DNA of 56,348 bases from Candidatus Roizmanbacteria bacterium UBA1450 (GTDB lineage: Bacteria > Patescibacteriota > Microgenomatia > UBA1406 > GWC2-37-13): positions 402,223-458,570 of the forward strand of contig DCTC01000001.1 of assembly GCA_002329205.1 (NCBI GenBank), in the 5' to 3' direction. Made by a program: the position numbers and the translations under genes. The notes under the pieces are model-generated. The model worked only from the letters and a program-made list of their open reading frames with translations, was not told where the DNA came from and did no database searches. Positions 25,859 through 34,059 of the stretch are shown here, piece after piece. Positions within the stretch are counted from its first letter, which is position 1, and the number at the start of each line of letters is the position of its first letter.

Positions 25859-25930
25859 GGGCCCGTAGCTCAATGGTAGAGCAGTAGCCTTTTAAGCTAT
25901 TGGTTCCGAGTTCGAGTCTCGGCGGGCTCA
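25859..25930 (+). tRNA. tRNA-Lys (anticodon TTT)
   Basis: 72-nt cloverleaf: acceptor GGGCCCG pairs with CGGGCTC (one G-T), D stem GCTC/GAGC, anticodon stem GTAGC/GCTAT with loop CTTTTAA (anticodon TTT), T arm CCGAG-TTCGAGT-CTCGG. The discriminator base is A and the following bases are CAC, so CCA is not encoded. It is a single tRNA gene between the exported-protein cluster and leuS. Confidence 0.96.
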
Positions 25931-25992
25931 CACGATACTTCGTTCTTCCTTTTCATTACGACATGCTACCGTTATGCGATATCTTACGCAAT

Positions 25993-26034
25993 AAAAAACA
26001 AAAAAACCGTTCGTGCTTCTTATGGAAAGAGCAC
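25993..26034 (-). terminator. Possible Rho-independent terminator of leuS
   Basis: On the minus strand GTGCTCTTT-CCAT-AAGAAGCAC (26034-26013, one mismatch and one wobble) is followed after six bases by a T-rich run (26006-25993). It lies about 130 bases past the leuS stop. The distance from stem to T run is longer than usual, so the call is tentative. Confidence 0.4.
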
Positions 26035-26161
26035 TCTAGGGCTTGGTATAAATAAAATTAAAATTATTTATCAATAAACGGTTGGACGTAGGAAAACACA
26101 CCATACTTCTACGTATCGGAAATCGATATCAATGAAAAATCAGCTATTGTCTCGATGTAAT

Positions 26162-28792
26162 TTATACTATAAAGTTGAGGATTTTGCCCGGCACATAAAT
26201 AACCTTCTTATACGTACCCTCCGGGACATATTTTTGGACGCGAGTATCTTTTAGGGCCTCAGATATAACTTTATCTCGATCAATATCAATTGGGACAGTA
26301 ACTGATCCACGGACTTTTCCATTCACCTGAATCGGAATATCTACGTTGGTGATTTTTAATAACGATTCATCAACTTCCGGCCACAAAGCCCCATGTATAG
26401 ACTCTTTCTCCTGAAGGACATTCCTCCAGATTTCTTCAGTCATATAAGGTGCAAATGGAGCAAGAATTTTCAGGAATTTTTTCAAATCATCTTTACTTAA
26501 TGTTTCCTTATGTAAGTTGTAGGCTCTCTCCCATTCATTCAGGAATTCCATCATGGCTGCAACTGCAGTATTGAATTTTATCTCAGGAACATCTTTTGTA
26601 ACCTTGGCTATGGTCTTATATAGCTTTATCTGTAAGTCGTTGTTTTCGGGCAAATTTTGGGTATCTCCGTTTGCATATAACTGGCCCAGTGACCAAACAC
26701 GTTTGAGAAAACGATAGGAACCTTGCAGGGTACGGGTAGACCATGCAATTTCCTGAGAAAATGGAGCCATAAACATTTCATACAAACGTAAACTATCTGC
26801 CCCATACTCCGCAACGACATCATCAGGATTAATAACATTTCCCCATGATTTACTCATTTTTCTATTATCCTCTGCCAGTATCATGCCTACATTTCGCAAT
26901 CTCATAAACGGTTCCTGTTTATTTACCAAACCAAGATCGTACATAGCATGCATCCAAAAGCGTGAATACAACAAATGAAGTACAGCATGTTCCGCTCCAC
27001 CGACATACCAGTCTACCGGCATCCAGTTTTCAGATTCTTTGCCGATTTCTGATTTCCAATTATCAGTACTTGGATGTTGAACTAAATTTGAAGACTGAAC
27101 TTCACTGCTTGCAAAATAGAGAAAATACCAGCATGAACCTGCCCAATTAGGCATGGTATCAGTCTCTCTCTTCGCATTGCTTCCGCAGTTTGGACAACTT
27201 GTATCAGTAAAGGAAGTAATTCCCGCAAGCGGTGATTCTCCGCTTTCCAGAGGCTCATAGCTCGGAACGTCCGGCAAATCTAAAGGCAAATTTGTTTCCG
27301 ATAAAGGAAACCAGCCATACATTGATTCCTCAATTTCTGCTTTCCATGTTTTGGTTTTCTTCTCAATTCCCTGATTTCGAAATTCCAGACCTTTCTCCTT
27401 CTGCGAAATTCCAGATATTTTTTTTTCGGCACAACTCTCACAATAGACCATTGGAATAGGCTCACCCCAATATCTCTGTCTCGAAAAAATCCAATCTCTC
27501 AGGTGATAACTAACAATCCGTTTACCCCAGTTTTTTTCCTCCAGATAGCTCATGATTTGTTCTTTGGCTTTATGAGTATCCAGTCCATTTAAGAAATCTG
27601 AGTTTATGGTAATTCCTTCATCTTCATAAACTTGAGAGGCTTTTTTTATTGGCGATGAGTCCCCATCATTGCTAACAACCACTCTAACAATTGGCAGATT
27701 GAACTCCTGCGCAAATTCGAAGTCTCGACGATCATGCGCAGGTACACCGACTACAGCTCCGGTACCAAAATCTTTTAAAACAAAGTCTGAAATCCACACT
27801 GGAATCTTCTTATTATTTAGTCTATTGACCGCATAGAATCCGGTGAATACCCCCGTTTTTTTGCGTCCCTCTGAAATTCGCTCAAGCTCAGTTTTTGCCT
27901 TTGTTTGAGCCACATAGTCATTTATTTCTTTCAAATTTTTGGGTGTGACTGTCGTACTTGTTACTTTCCCTTTTTGTATTTTTTCAATGAGTGGATGCTC
28001 CGGTGCCAAGACGATAAAGGTAGCACCATAATTCGTATCAGGGCGCGTTGTGAAGCAACTTATGCTTTCGGTAGTCCCTTCAATAGGATATGTGATGGTA
28101 ATGCCTTCTTTACGGCCGATCCAATTGCGCTGCATCTCCAATATCCCCTTTGGCCACTCGAGCCCCTCCAGACTATCTACCAATTCATCTGCATATTTGG
28201 TAATTCTGAATATCCACTGAGGAAGATCTTTTTTGGTAATCTGATTTCCGCAACGTTCATGTGTTCCATCAGGCAATACCTCCTCTTCAGCAAGCCCTGT
28301 TTTACATGTCGGACAATAATTAATGGGAGTGTTTTTTTTATACAGCAGTCCCATTCGGAAAAATTGAATAAATAGCCATTGAGTCCATTTAAAATAAGTT
28401 GGATCAGTTGTTGCAAATTCGCGATCCCAGTCATAAGAGAATCCCAACATTTTCATCTGTCTTCTGAAGTTGGCGATATTTTGAGGTACGAGTGTTTTGG
28501 GGTTTGTTTTCGCCTTTATCGCAGCATTCTCTGCAGGCAATCCAAAGGCATCCCATCCCATCGGATGAAGTACATCATACCCTTGCATGCGATAATAACG
28601 GGATAATATATCAGTTGCCGTATATCCACGTGGATGGCCGACATGAAGTCCTGCTCCTGATGGATACGGGAACATATCCAGCACATATTTTTTCCCCTTA
28701 CTACTCGTCCTGGCAGCTTTGTAGGTTTTATTCTTTTCCCACTCATTCTGCCAATGTTTTTCAAAAGTTTGCGGCTGGTATTTTTTTGTCAT
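26162..28792 (-). CDS. leuS: Leucyl-tRNA synthetase
   Basis: 876 residues, a normal length for bacterial LeuRS. It charges tRNA-Leu with leucine in the cytoplasm. The HIGH-type motif is FPYPSGAGLHVGHPRGYT (about 41-58) and the KMSKS loop is DNRKMSKSWGNVINPDD (near 640). A zinc-type pair CPTC...C lies around 160-182. The CP1 editing domain contains SCFTTRPDTNYGATF and GTGAVVGVPAHDRRDFEF, the threonine-rich and Asp-containing editing motifs. It ends with the C-terminal domain IPIQVNGKVRGSVTVP. It stands alone on the minus strand between tRNA-Lys and the CoA gene. A TATAAT lies 17 bases upstream of the ATG on the minus strand. Confidence 0.97.
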   Translation of the reverse strand: MTKKYQPQTFEKHWQNEWEKNKTYKAARTSSKGKKYVLDMFPYPSGAGLHVGHPRGYTATDILSRYYRMQGYDVLHPMGWDAFGLPAENAAIKAKTNPKTLVPQNIANFRRQMKMLGFSYDWDREFATTDPTYFKWTQWLFIQFFRMGLLYKKNTPINYCPTCKTGLAEEEVLPDGTHERCGNQITKKDLPQWIFRITKYADELVDSLEGLEWPKGILEMQRNWIGRKEGITITYPIEGTTESISCFTTRPDTNYGATFIVLAPEHPLIEKIQKGKVTSTTVTPKNLKEINDYVAQTKAKTELERISEGRKKTGVFTGFYAVNRLNNKKIPVWISDFVLKDFGTGAVVGVPAHDRRDFEFAQEFNLPIVRVVVSNDGDSSPIKKASQVYEDEGITINSDFLNGLDTHKAKEQIMSYLEEKNWGKRIVSYHLRDWIFSRQRYWGEPIPMVYCESCAEKKISGISQKEKGLEFRNQGIEKKTKTWKAEIEESMYGWFPLSETNLPLDLPDVPSYEPLESGESPLAGITSFTDTSCPNCGSNAKRETDTMPNWAGSCWYFLYFASSEVQSSNLVQHPSTDNWKSEIGKESENWMPVDWYVGGAEHAVLHLLYSRFWMHAMYDLGLVNKQEPFMRLRNVGMILAEDNRKMSKSWGNVINPDDVVAEYGADSLRLYEMFMAPFSQEIAWSTRTLQGSYRFLKRVWSLGQLYANGDTQNLPENNDLQIKLYKTIAKVTKDVPEIKFNTAVAAMMEFLNEWERAYNLHKETLSKDDLKKFLKILAPFAPYMTEEIWRNVLQEKESIHGALWPEVDESLLKITNVDIPIQVNGKVRGSVTVPIDIDRDKVISEALKDTRVQKYVPEGTYKKVIYVPGKILNFIV

Positions 28793-29099
28793 AGTAATAT
28801 ATGTTCGTTATTATACGTTAGTAATAAAAGTATCTCAAGCCTTCACCCTGCCCGATTATTCTACCATTTTTGGCTTTAGAGAGGAAATAATTTTTCTGAT
28901 GAAAGATCTGCTTACTCATGTATCAGCGAACACAAGTAACAAGTGTCAGGATTCTCGACTAATAAAGTATGTGCGCTCTTGAGCTTTAAAATTGATAAAT
29001 CTCAAAGTAATTCCTACTGTAACAGTCTCCTGTATCTATCAATTGATCGGTGATATAATAAGATTGGTACGACAATCCTAAACAAATTAAAGATTCAAT
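28793..29099. other. 307-base divergent intergenic region
   Basis: Between leuS (minus) and the CoA gene (plus). It holds a -10-like TATAAT on the minus strand near 28815 for leuS and TATAAT at 29054-29059 for the plus-strand gene, which would give a leader of about 33 bases. I see no RNA gene, riboswitch or repeat in the remainder. Confidence 0.5.
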
Positions 29100-30110
29100 A
29101 TGCAACAGTACTCACATGTATGTCTTGGCGGCACCTTCGATCATTTACATGCAGGCCATCAACGTATTCTTGATTTTGCTTTCCATGTCGGTGAACACGT
29201 ATCTATAGGGATATCTACTGATGGATTTGTGCATCATAAAAAGCTTTCAAACGTACTACAGTCATTTGATATTCGAGAAGAAGCTGTCAGAGAATATATA
29301 TATCAAAACAGCTGGGGTGACCGTCTCTCCATATTTCCTCTCGATGATATATATGGAATAGCACATACTGACAGCACAATACAGGCAATTATTGTTACTC
29401 GAGAAACAAGATCTAATGCTGTTAAGATAAATAATAAGAGAAAAGCAAATCGCTTACCTCCTCTTGAGATTGTAACCGTTCCTTTTTTTAAAGGAAAAGA
29501 TCATAAAATTGTACGGTCTGAAAGGATACGCAAAGGTGCTATCAATAGAATTGGTGATCCATACATGCAGCTATTTACCACGAAACGGCAGTTGACTCTC
29601 CCTCCCCGGCTTCGGGAATTGTTACGTCAGCCACTGGGTATTATCATCGAGGGAGATGAACGGTTTGCCGCATTCACAGCTGAAAAAGCAATAAAATCAA
29701 TTCTGGTTCGAAAACCGATATTCACGATACTTGTCGGAGATATTGTAACGAAATCATTGACCGATGCCGGATTCAAGGCAGATATTATGGTGATCGATAA
29801 CAGATCAAGAAGGCAGGATATCTCGTCATCTAAAAAAAAGAGCAAAAATGCCTTATCTAATCCACCAGGAACAATAAAATCTGATGTTGTAAAAGTCTTA
29901 TCTGACCTTATCCATAGCGGTGAATCTCATCCTCAATCAGCCACTCTCACTATTCGAGGTGAGGAAGATCTCCTTGCACTGCCAGCCATACTGCTTGCAC
30001 CTCTGGGTTCATTAGTCGTATACGGTCAAGCCGGTATGGGAATTATCATAACACCGGTAACTGAACAAAAAAAAGAACAGATCGCTGGAATTATCAGACA
30101 GTTTGAATAA
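29100..30110 (+). CDS. Fusion of archaeal-type phosphopantetheine adenylyltransferase and DUF359 dephospho-CoA kinase
   Basis: 336 residues with two enzymes of the last CoA steps in one chain. Residues 1-150 form a nucleotidyltransferase with LGGTFDHLHAGHQRIL (TxGH-type motif read here as HAGH) and VSIGISTDGFVHHKK, which match the archaeal/eukaryal PPAT family (COG1019) rather than bacterial CoaD. Residues about 165-336 match the DUF359 family, shown in archaea to be a GTP-dependent dephospho-CoA kinase: GIIIEGDERFAAF, TILVGDIVTKSLTDAG, MVIDNRSRR, RGEEDLLALPAILLAP and VVYGQAGMGI. The order PPAT then DPCK follows the pathway (4'-phosphopantetheine to dephospho-CoA to CoA). It is followed by tyrS, also archaeal in type. 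The fusion and the archaeal family membership suggest ancient transfer. Confidence 0.85.
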   Translation: MQQYSHVCLGGTFDHLHAGHQRILDFAFHVGEHVSIGISTDGFVHHKKLSNVLQSFDIREEAVREYIYQNSWGDRLSIFPLDDIYGIAHTDSTIQAIIVTRETRSNAVKINNKRKANRLPPLEIVTVPFFKGKDHKIVRSERIRKGAINRIGDPYMQLFTTKRQLTLPPRLRELLRQPLGIIIEGDERFAAFTAEKAIKSILVRKPIFTILVGDIVTKSLTDAGFKADIMVIDNRSRRQDISSSKKKSKNALSNPPGTIKSDVVKVLSDLIHSGESHPQSATLTIRGEEDLLALPAILLAPLGSLVVYGQAGMGIIITPVTEQKKEQIAGIIRQFE

Positions 30111-30156
30111 TTAAGTCTAACGGCTTCTCCATCTACAATATTTATGACCAGACATA

Positions 30157-30173
30157 CCCCTAGGGGGTACCCC
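30157..30173. repeat. Two overlapping G+C palindromes
   Basis: CCCCTAGGGG (30157-30166) overlaps GGGGTACCCC (30164-30173), so the central G run can pair with either flank. It lies in the gap between the CoA fusion gene and tyrS and stands out from the AT-rich surroundings. There is no T run after it, so it is not a standard terminator. Confidence 0.6.
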
Positions 30174-30262
30174 TATATTACTTCATATTCGAAACATCAT
30201 ATTTCAATTGATGTTGTCCGATTAATAATTATCATCAGCTAGATACTGGTTACTTCATAATG

Positions 30263-30268
30263 TATACT
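30263..30268 (+). promoter_or_regulatory. -10 element of tyrS
   Basis: TATACT at 30263-30268 ends 7 bases before the ATG at 30276, predicting a leaderless or nearly leaderless message. No good -35 is visible. Confidence 0.5.
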
Positions 30269-30275
30269 ATCTTTC

Positions 30276-31355
30276 ATGACACTTGAAGAACGAATAAAAC
30301 TAATACAGGAAGTCGGAGAAGAAATTATTACAGACGAAGACTTGAAAGTACTTCTTCAAAAAGATAATCAGATTATTGCATATGACGGGTTTGAACCTTC
30401 GGGGCAAATACATATTGCTCAAGGAATTCTTCGTACGATAAATGTAAACAAAATGACCAAAGCCGGCATCAAGTTCAAAATGCTTGTAGCTGACTGGCAT
30501 GCGTATGCAAATAATAAAATGAACGGTGATCTTGAGCGAATTCAAATTGTCGGAAAGTATTTTATTGAAGTATGGAAAGCCTGTGGAATGGATCTCTCTC
30601 ATGTTGAGTTCGTTTGGGCTTCTGACTTGGTAAAAGATCCCGATTACTGGAAACTCGTATTGCAGATTTCCAAAACTAATTCTCTTAAACGCTTTATACG
30701 TACCGCTGAGATTATGGGTCGTGATGAATCTATGGACTTGACTGCTGCACAAATAATTTATCCTTGTATGCAGACCGCTGATATTTTTATCTTGGGAGCA
30801 ACAATTACCCAGCTGGGGATGGATCAACGGAAAGTAAATATGCTTGCCCGTGAAATCGGACCACAACTCGGATTTTGGAAACCGGTCGTCGTAAGCCATC
30901 ATATGCTTATGGGACTTTCTCAGCCTCCAGCTGATTCAAATCAGGATAAAACCTCACGAACCATTGCAATCAAAATGTCCAAGTCGCATCCTGATTCCGC
31001 CATATATATGACTGATACCACGCAAGACATTAAAAGAAAGATTATGAAAGCATGGGCTCCCGAAGGTATCACGAAAGAAAATCCGGTTTTAGAATATTGT
31101 AAATATATTCTTTTTGAACGATTTAATGAGATAAAAATTGAACGTCCGGATAAATTTGGCGGTAGTGTAGTCTACAAATCATATAAGGAACTTGAACATG
31201 ATTATGAGAATAAACAGCTTCATCCGCTTGATCTTAAAAATGCAGTCATTCATTTGTTGGACCAACTCCTCGATCCTGTACGAACACATTTTGAAGAAAA
31301 CAAAGAAGCTAAGGATTTATTGAAACAGGTTCAAAGTTTCCAGGTAACTCGATAA
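30276..31355 (+). CDS. tyrS: Tyrosyl-tRNA synthetase, archaeal/eukaryal type
   Basis: 359 residues, class I synthetase for tRNA-Tyr. The N-terminal signature is YDGFEPSGQIHIAQGILR (HIGH-like motif HIAQ) and the second signature is IAIKMSKSHPDSAIYM. The region MQTADIFILGATITQLGMDQRKVNMLAREI is typical of the archaeal/eukaryal TyrRS group; bacterial TyrRS has a KFGKT/KFGKS-type loop and a C-terminal S4 domain, and neither is seen here. The protein therefore ends with the catalytic and anticodon-binding parts only. The last 47 bases overlap the 3' end of the convergent small gene at 31309-31647. The enzyme acts in the cytoplasm. Confidence 0.92.
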   Translation: MTLEERIKLIQEVGEEIITDEDLKVLLQKDNQIIAYDGFEPSGQIHIAQGILRTINVNKMTKAGIKFKMLVADWHAYANNKMNGDLERIQIVGKYFIEVWKACGMDLSHVEFVWASDLVKDPDYWKLVLQISKTNSLKRFIRTAEIMGRDESMDLTAAQIIYPCMQTADIFILGATITQLGMDQRKVNMLAREIGPQLGFWKPVVVSHHMLMGLSQPPADSNQDKTSRTIAIKMSKSHPDSAIYMTDTTQDIKRKIMKAWAPEGITKENPVLEYCKYILFERFNEIKIERPDKFGGSVVYKSYKELEHDYENKQLHPLDLKNAVIHLLDQLLDPVRTHFEENKEAKDLLKQVQSFQVTR

Positions 31356-31647
31356 TATTTTCTTCTGGACAGTAATTCTCCAACATTGCCGAAATTGTGC
31401 TCTCTGACAAATCAGGATGTCTCATGACAAATTCCCGATTCAATAAAAAGTCATTCTGTACTGATTGTGGCAATTCTGAAAAACACGCAGGCTGAGGATA
31501 TAGCTCCTCCGGATTTACTGCTGGTTCTTTGTGCAGATATACATATGCTGAAAGCGATAGGCCGATAATACCCAACATGAATATATTGGCTGTTCGTACT
31601 TCAGATATATTTTTTGAATCTCCCGATTCCTGATATGTAAGTGCCAT
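31309..31647 (-). CDS. Small single-helix membrane protein, unknown function
   Basis: 112 residues from the ATG at 31647; an in-frame TTG at 31677 would overlap the upstream gene. A short polar N-terminus (MALTYQESGDSKNISEV) leads into one membrane helix (about 23-40, ANIFMLGIIGLSLSAYVYL). An outer Pro/Glu-rich part with two cysteines follows (CFSELP and ENYCPEEN). I recognise no family. Its 3' end overlaps tyrS by 47 bases in the convergent direction. It lies 20 bases after the lipoprotein gene at 31668 on the same strand, suggesting a two-gene unit at the envelope. Confidence 0.6.
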   Translation of the reverse strand: MALTYQESGDSKNISEVRTANIFMLGIIGLSLSAYVYLHKEPAVNPEELYPQPACFSELPQSVQNDFLLNREFVMRHPDLSESTISAMLENYCPEENIIELPGNFEPVSINP

Positions 31648-31667
31648 ACAATAGTACAATAATACTA

Positions 31668-32066
31668 TTAGTAACAAACCCTATCCTGAATTGGTTTCTC
31701 CCAAATGGGTTGCCCATCAAGACCTTTGGGTCCTTCATTATACTGAAGACCGGGTGCCGAACCTGCTGCCCCTTCATACTCGAAACTTCCATCATTGTTG
31801 TGATCTACCCTCACATGCCGATAATTATCATTTCCTACGATATTCAAGACGGTAGCATTGGGATAAGACAATACACATACCTCGGGATCTCGACCTCTCT
31901 GAGGTGCTGAAACGGAATTAGTTGTAGACCCTACTTCTCCGCCGCAGGCAGATGAAATAAGAGCGAATGCAACCATAGAAAGGTTTAATCCGATACCTCT
32001 CTTTATTTTTTCCAATCGATTTACTCGCGAAAAATCATTACTATTACGTGCAATTTCTGTATTCAT
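31668..32066 (-). CDS. Putative small lipoprotein, unknown function
   Basis: 132 residues from ATG 32066. A basic start with a hydrophobic segment (LNLSMVAFALISSACGG) ends in a lipobox-like site with Cys41, so lipid attachment is likely, although the -3 position (Ser) is not ideal. The mature part has a calcium-loop-like DHNNDGSFEYEG segment and ends IQDRVCY. TATTAT lies 9 bases before the ATG on the minus strand. No family recognised. It precedes the small membrane protein and is divergent from transketolase. Confidence 0.65.
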   Translation of the reverse strand: MNTEIARNSNDFSRVNRLEKIKRGIGLNLSMVAFALISSACGGEVGSTTNSVSAPQRGRDPEVCVLSYPNATVLNIVGNDNYRHVRVDHNNDGSFEYEGAAGSAPGLQYNEGPKGLDGQPIWEKPIQDRVCY

Positions 32067-32160
32067 ATTGGGTTAATAATATGTAACGAATATGTATTAT
32101 AACATATATTATAGGATATTTCATCTTCTTACCATCTTTTGTCGTCAAACCTCCAGCCTA

Positions 32161-32169
32161 TGCTATACT
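32161..32169 (+). promoter_or_regulatory. Extended -10 promoter of transketolase
   Basis: TGCTATACT (32161-32169) is an extended -10 (TGN plus TATACT). The ATG lies 8 bases further on, again predicting a leaderless message. Confidence 0.6.
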
Positions 32170-32177
32170 AGACTCAT

Positions 32178-34049
32178 ATGTCACTAGATCAACTTCAAGA
32201 ACTAACCAAACTTATTCGTTATGATATTGTTACTTCTACCACCACGGCCGGATCAGGCCATCCTACGACTTCATTATCCGCTGTAGAACTCATGACTGTT
32301 CTTTGGTTTGATTCGTATTTACATTATGATTTTGAAAATCCTTCTTATATCTTTAACGACCGTATGATTTTTTCAAAGGGACACGCCTCTCCTCTACTTT
32401 ATTCTCTGTATCAAGCTGCCGGAATAATTACGTCTGAGGAATTATTGACATTACGTAAATTTACATCTCGCCTTGAAGGACATCCGACTACAGAACTTCC
32501 GTGGGTTGATGTGGCTACCGGTTCTTTGGGCCAGGGACTCTCAGTTGGAGTGGGGATGGCTCTGGGAATCAAATATCAACTACAGAAGCAAAAGAAGAAG
32601 CTAAAAAGAGAACCTACTGTATGGGTATTGATGGGAGATTCAGAATTTACCGAGGGACAGATTTATGAAGCTCTCCAGCTCGGTTCTCACTATAAATTAA
32701 ACAATCTGGTCGGAATTCTCGATGTCAACCGACTTGGGCAAAGAGGAGCGACTATGCTTGAATGGGATTTGAATACCTATAAAAACCGTATTGAATCGTT
32801 CGGATGGAAAACTATCGTAGTAGAAAAAGGGAATGATCTTATATCGGTACAAAAAGCATATGCTCAACTTTCTCCGGACTCAACACAACCGACAATGATT
32901 ATCGCAAAAACAAAAAAGGGTGCCGGTATTACCTCTGTTGAGGATAAAGACGGATGGCATGGCAAAGCTCTGACGGATGACATGCTGAATGAAGCAATCA
33001 CAGAAATTGGGGACTTTAATAAAGAAATAACAGGAAAAGTCGCTCAGCCGGAACAAGTTACTATCGAAAGGAGTGAAATACCGATGGATCTCACCAAGCC
33101 AGAAAAGCTTGAAGAAATCCTTCGCCCCGCTCAGAATAACAAACTAGCAACCCGGGAAGCTTACGGCGAAGCATTGAAGCTGATTGCACAGGATGAAAGT
33201 GTCGTAGTACTTGATGCCGAAACATCCAACTCTACCTATGCAGAGAAAATGAAAGAAATCGCTCCCGACCGTTTCTACGAGATGTATATTGCTGAACAAA
33301 ATATGATTTCCGTTGCTCTTGGCATGTCAAAAATAGGGCTGCGTCCTTTTGCTTCGAGTTTTGCAGCATTTCTTTCACGAGCATATGACCAAACTAGAAT
33401 GGCACAATATTCTGATCCAAATTTAAAAATTGTCGGCTCTCACTCAGGCGTATCAATTGGAGAAGACGGCTCATCCCAGATGGCGCTGGAAGATATCGCA
33501 ATGATGCGTGCGCTTCTTCACAGTGTGGTCTTATATCCGTCCGATCCTGTTTCGACCGTTAAAATTACTGATGAGATAAATAAACTCCAAGGCCTCTCCT
33601 ACCTCCGTCTGACAAGAGCAAAAACAGAGACGATATATTCTACAGACGAACAATTTCCAATCGGAGGTTCAAAAATTGTATATCAATCTGATACGGATAT
33701 AGCTGTCATCGTAGCTGCTGGAATCACCCTTCATGAATCCGTGAAAGCCAAAAACCAACTACAAGAAGAAAACATCAGCATTGCTGTTATAGATGCTTAC
33801 AGTATCAAACCACTCGACGCGAAGACTATTCGTTCACATGCCCAAAGGACCGGCCATGTCATTGTAGTTGAAGATCACTATCCGGATGGCGGCCTGGGCG
33901 ATGCAGTCAGAAAAGAATTAGATGGATTGAACATCAAGATTACGCATCTTGCAGTTTCGAAAACACCCCGATCAGGTACACCCGAAGAACTGTTGGCCTA
34001 CGAAGGTATAGATGCTGACGCGATCGTACAGGCAGTCAAACAAGGTTAA
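32178..34049 (+). CDS. tkt: Transketolase
   Basis: 623 residues, full-length single-chain enzyme. It moves two-carbon ketol units between sugar phosphates with thiamine diphosphate in the non-oxidative pentose phosphate route. Visible motifs are SGHPTTSLSAVELM near the start, SKGHASPLLY, the segment DVATGSLGQGLSVGVGMALG, and the cofactor motif GDSEFTEGQIYEAL ending with the Asn of DVNRLGQRG. The pyrimidine-binding half has EQNMISVALGMSKIGLRPF and the C-terminal domain VVEDHYPDGGLGDAV. It stands as a single gene; its stop lies 10 bases from the stop of the convergent fibre gene. In CPR genomes with reduced central metabolism this enzyme helps to link hexose and pentose pools; this is general knowledge rather than seen here. 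Confidence 0.96.
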   Translation: MSLDQLQELTKLIRYDIVTSTTTAGSGHPTTSLSAVELMTVLWFDSYLHYDFENPSYIFNDRMIFSKGHASPLLYSLYQAAGIITSEELLTLRKFTSRLEGHPTTELPWVDVATGSLGQGLSVGVGMALGIKYQLQKQKKKLKREPTVWVLMGDSEFTEGQIYEALQLGSHYKLNNLVGILDVNRLGQRGATMLEWDLNTYKNRIESFGWKTIVVEKGNDLISVQKAYAQLSPDSTQPTMIIAKTKKGAGITSVEDKDGWHGKALTDDMLNEAITEIGDFNKEITGKVAQPEQVTIERSEIPMDLTKPEKLEEILRPAQNNKLATREAYGEALKLIAQDESVVVLDAETSNSTYAEKMKEIAPDRFYEMYIAEQNMISVALGMSKIGLRPFASSFAAFLSRAYDQTRMAQYSDPNLKIVGSHSGVSIGEDGSSQMALEDIAMMRALLHSVVLYPSDPVSTVKITDEINKLQGLSYLRLTRAKTETIYSTDEQFPIGGSKIVYQSDTDIAVIVAAGITLHESVKAKNQLQEENISIAVIDAYSIKPLDAKTIRSHAQRTGHVIVVEDHYPDGGLGDAVRKELDGLNIKITHLAVSKTPRSGTPEELLAYEGIDADAIVQAVKQG

Positions 34050-34059
34050 TTAGAGCAAA

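Noticed and set aside
26048..26071. Perfect 8-base AT inverted repeat (ATAAATAA/TTATTTAT)
   Set aside because: Very AT-rich sequence gives such stems by chance, and there is no other evidence.
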